Shown here piece by piece: positions 63,940 to 64,000 of a DNA stretch of 64,000 nt. How positions within the stretch are numbered: the first letter of the stretch is position 1; every line of letters begins with the position of its first letter. The notes below the pieces were generated by a model. It had not been told where the DNA came from, ran no database searches, and saw nothing but the letters and a program-made list of their open reading frames with translations. The stretch spans positions 24,036 through 88,035 of the forward strand of contig JAFGVV010000048.1 in the NCBI GenBank assembly GCA_016937795.1, read 5' to 3'. Origin of the DNA: Paludibacteraceae bacterium. GTDB taxonomy: Bacteria > Bacteroidota > Bacteroidia > Bacteroidales > Paludibacteraceae. A program made the position numbers and the translations under genes.

Positions 63940-64000
63940 CAAAGTCACATACAATAAATCGACCTTGGCAAGAAACATTGAATAAGCGTATTCATAATAA

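Noticed and set aside
63903..64000. Complete functional tRNA-Gly
   Set aside because: No 3' anticodon strand in the right place, no T-arm and no acceptor 3' strand before the window end.

Overview
The window is from a Bacteroidota chromosome, most likely an anaerobic, polysaccharide-using member of the Bacteroidales. Four things support this. Promoters fit the phylum's consensus (-33 TTTG, about 19 bases, -7 TAnnTTTG). There are many exported or lipoprotein glycan enzymes (GH43, GH127, GH51, GH97). A Nudix-type AraR regulator sits in an ara locus arranged like that of Bacteroides thetaiotaomicron. An oxygen-sensitive glycyl radical enzyme is present. Genus cannot be decided from this sequence.

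Layout. 1-8.4 kb (minus): an arabinan-degradation block of exported enzymes (GH43 cut by the window edge, GH127, GH51, and a protein with two GH43 domains), whose spacers are full of dispersed palindromic repeats. 8.9-13.7 kb (plus): a glycyl radical activase, a probable trans-4-hydroxy-L-proline dehydratase (HypD) and an Xaa-Pro aminopeptidase. 13.7-31 kb: mostly housekeeping (metG, rplS, a cysteine desulfidase-like gene, typA, an outer-membrane protein, tig, clpP, clpX, recQ, a short metH) and an M64 peptidase. 32-34 kb: a secreted protein with a decayed zinc-protease motif, a LiaF-like membrane protein and a MITE-like inverted repeat. 34-44.3 kb: the L-arabinose locus, with a left operon (aldose epimerase, SSS symporter, AraR, GH97) and a right operon (araD, araA, araB), divergent from a control region holding two near-identical operators. 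44.4-64 kb: a radical-SAM-associated-type lipoprotein, DUF3316, an S41 peptidase, a SpoU methyltransferase, SUI1, glyS, a DUF1016 nuclease, parC, a YgjV-like fusion, an arginine deiminase-like/CtlX/RocD operon, pnp, small stress-type proteins, a large unknown lipoprotein and, at the right edge, the 5' half of a tRNA-Gly that breaks off in the anticodon loop.

How it fits together. The exported glycosidases would release arabinose from arabinan. The lipoprotein epimerase and the symporter would handle the free sugar, and AraA, AraB and AraD would convert it to xylulose 5-phosphate under AraR. Separately, two amino-acid routes meet at pyrroline-5-carboxylate: hydroxyproline through HypD, and arginine/citrulline through CtlX and RocD. 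The most unusual items are the HypD/peptidase operon, the AraR control region, the interrupted tRNA, the pseudo-metzincin, a clamp-binding-like tail on ParC, and the dense repeat families. I found no convincing wholly new multi-gene defence or mobile system inside the window; the tRNA break may mark the edge of an element outside it.
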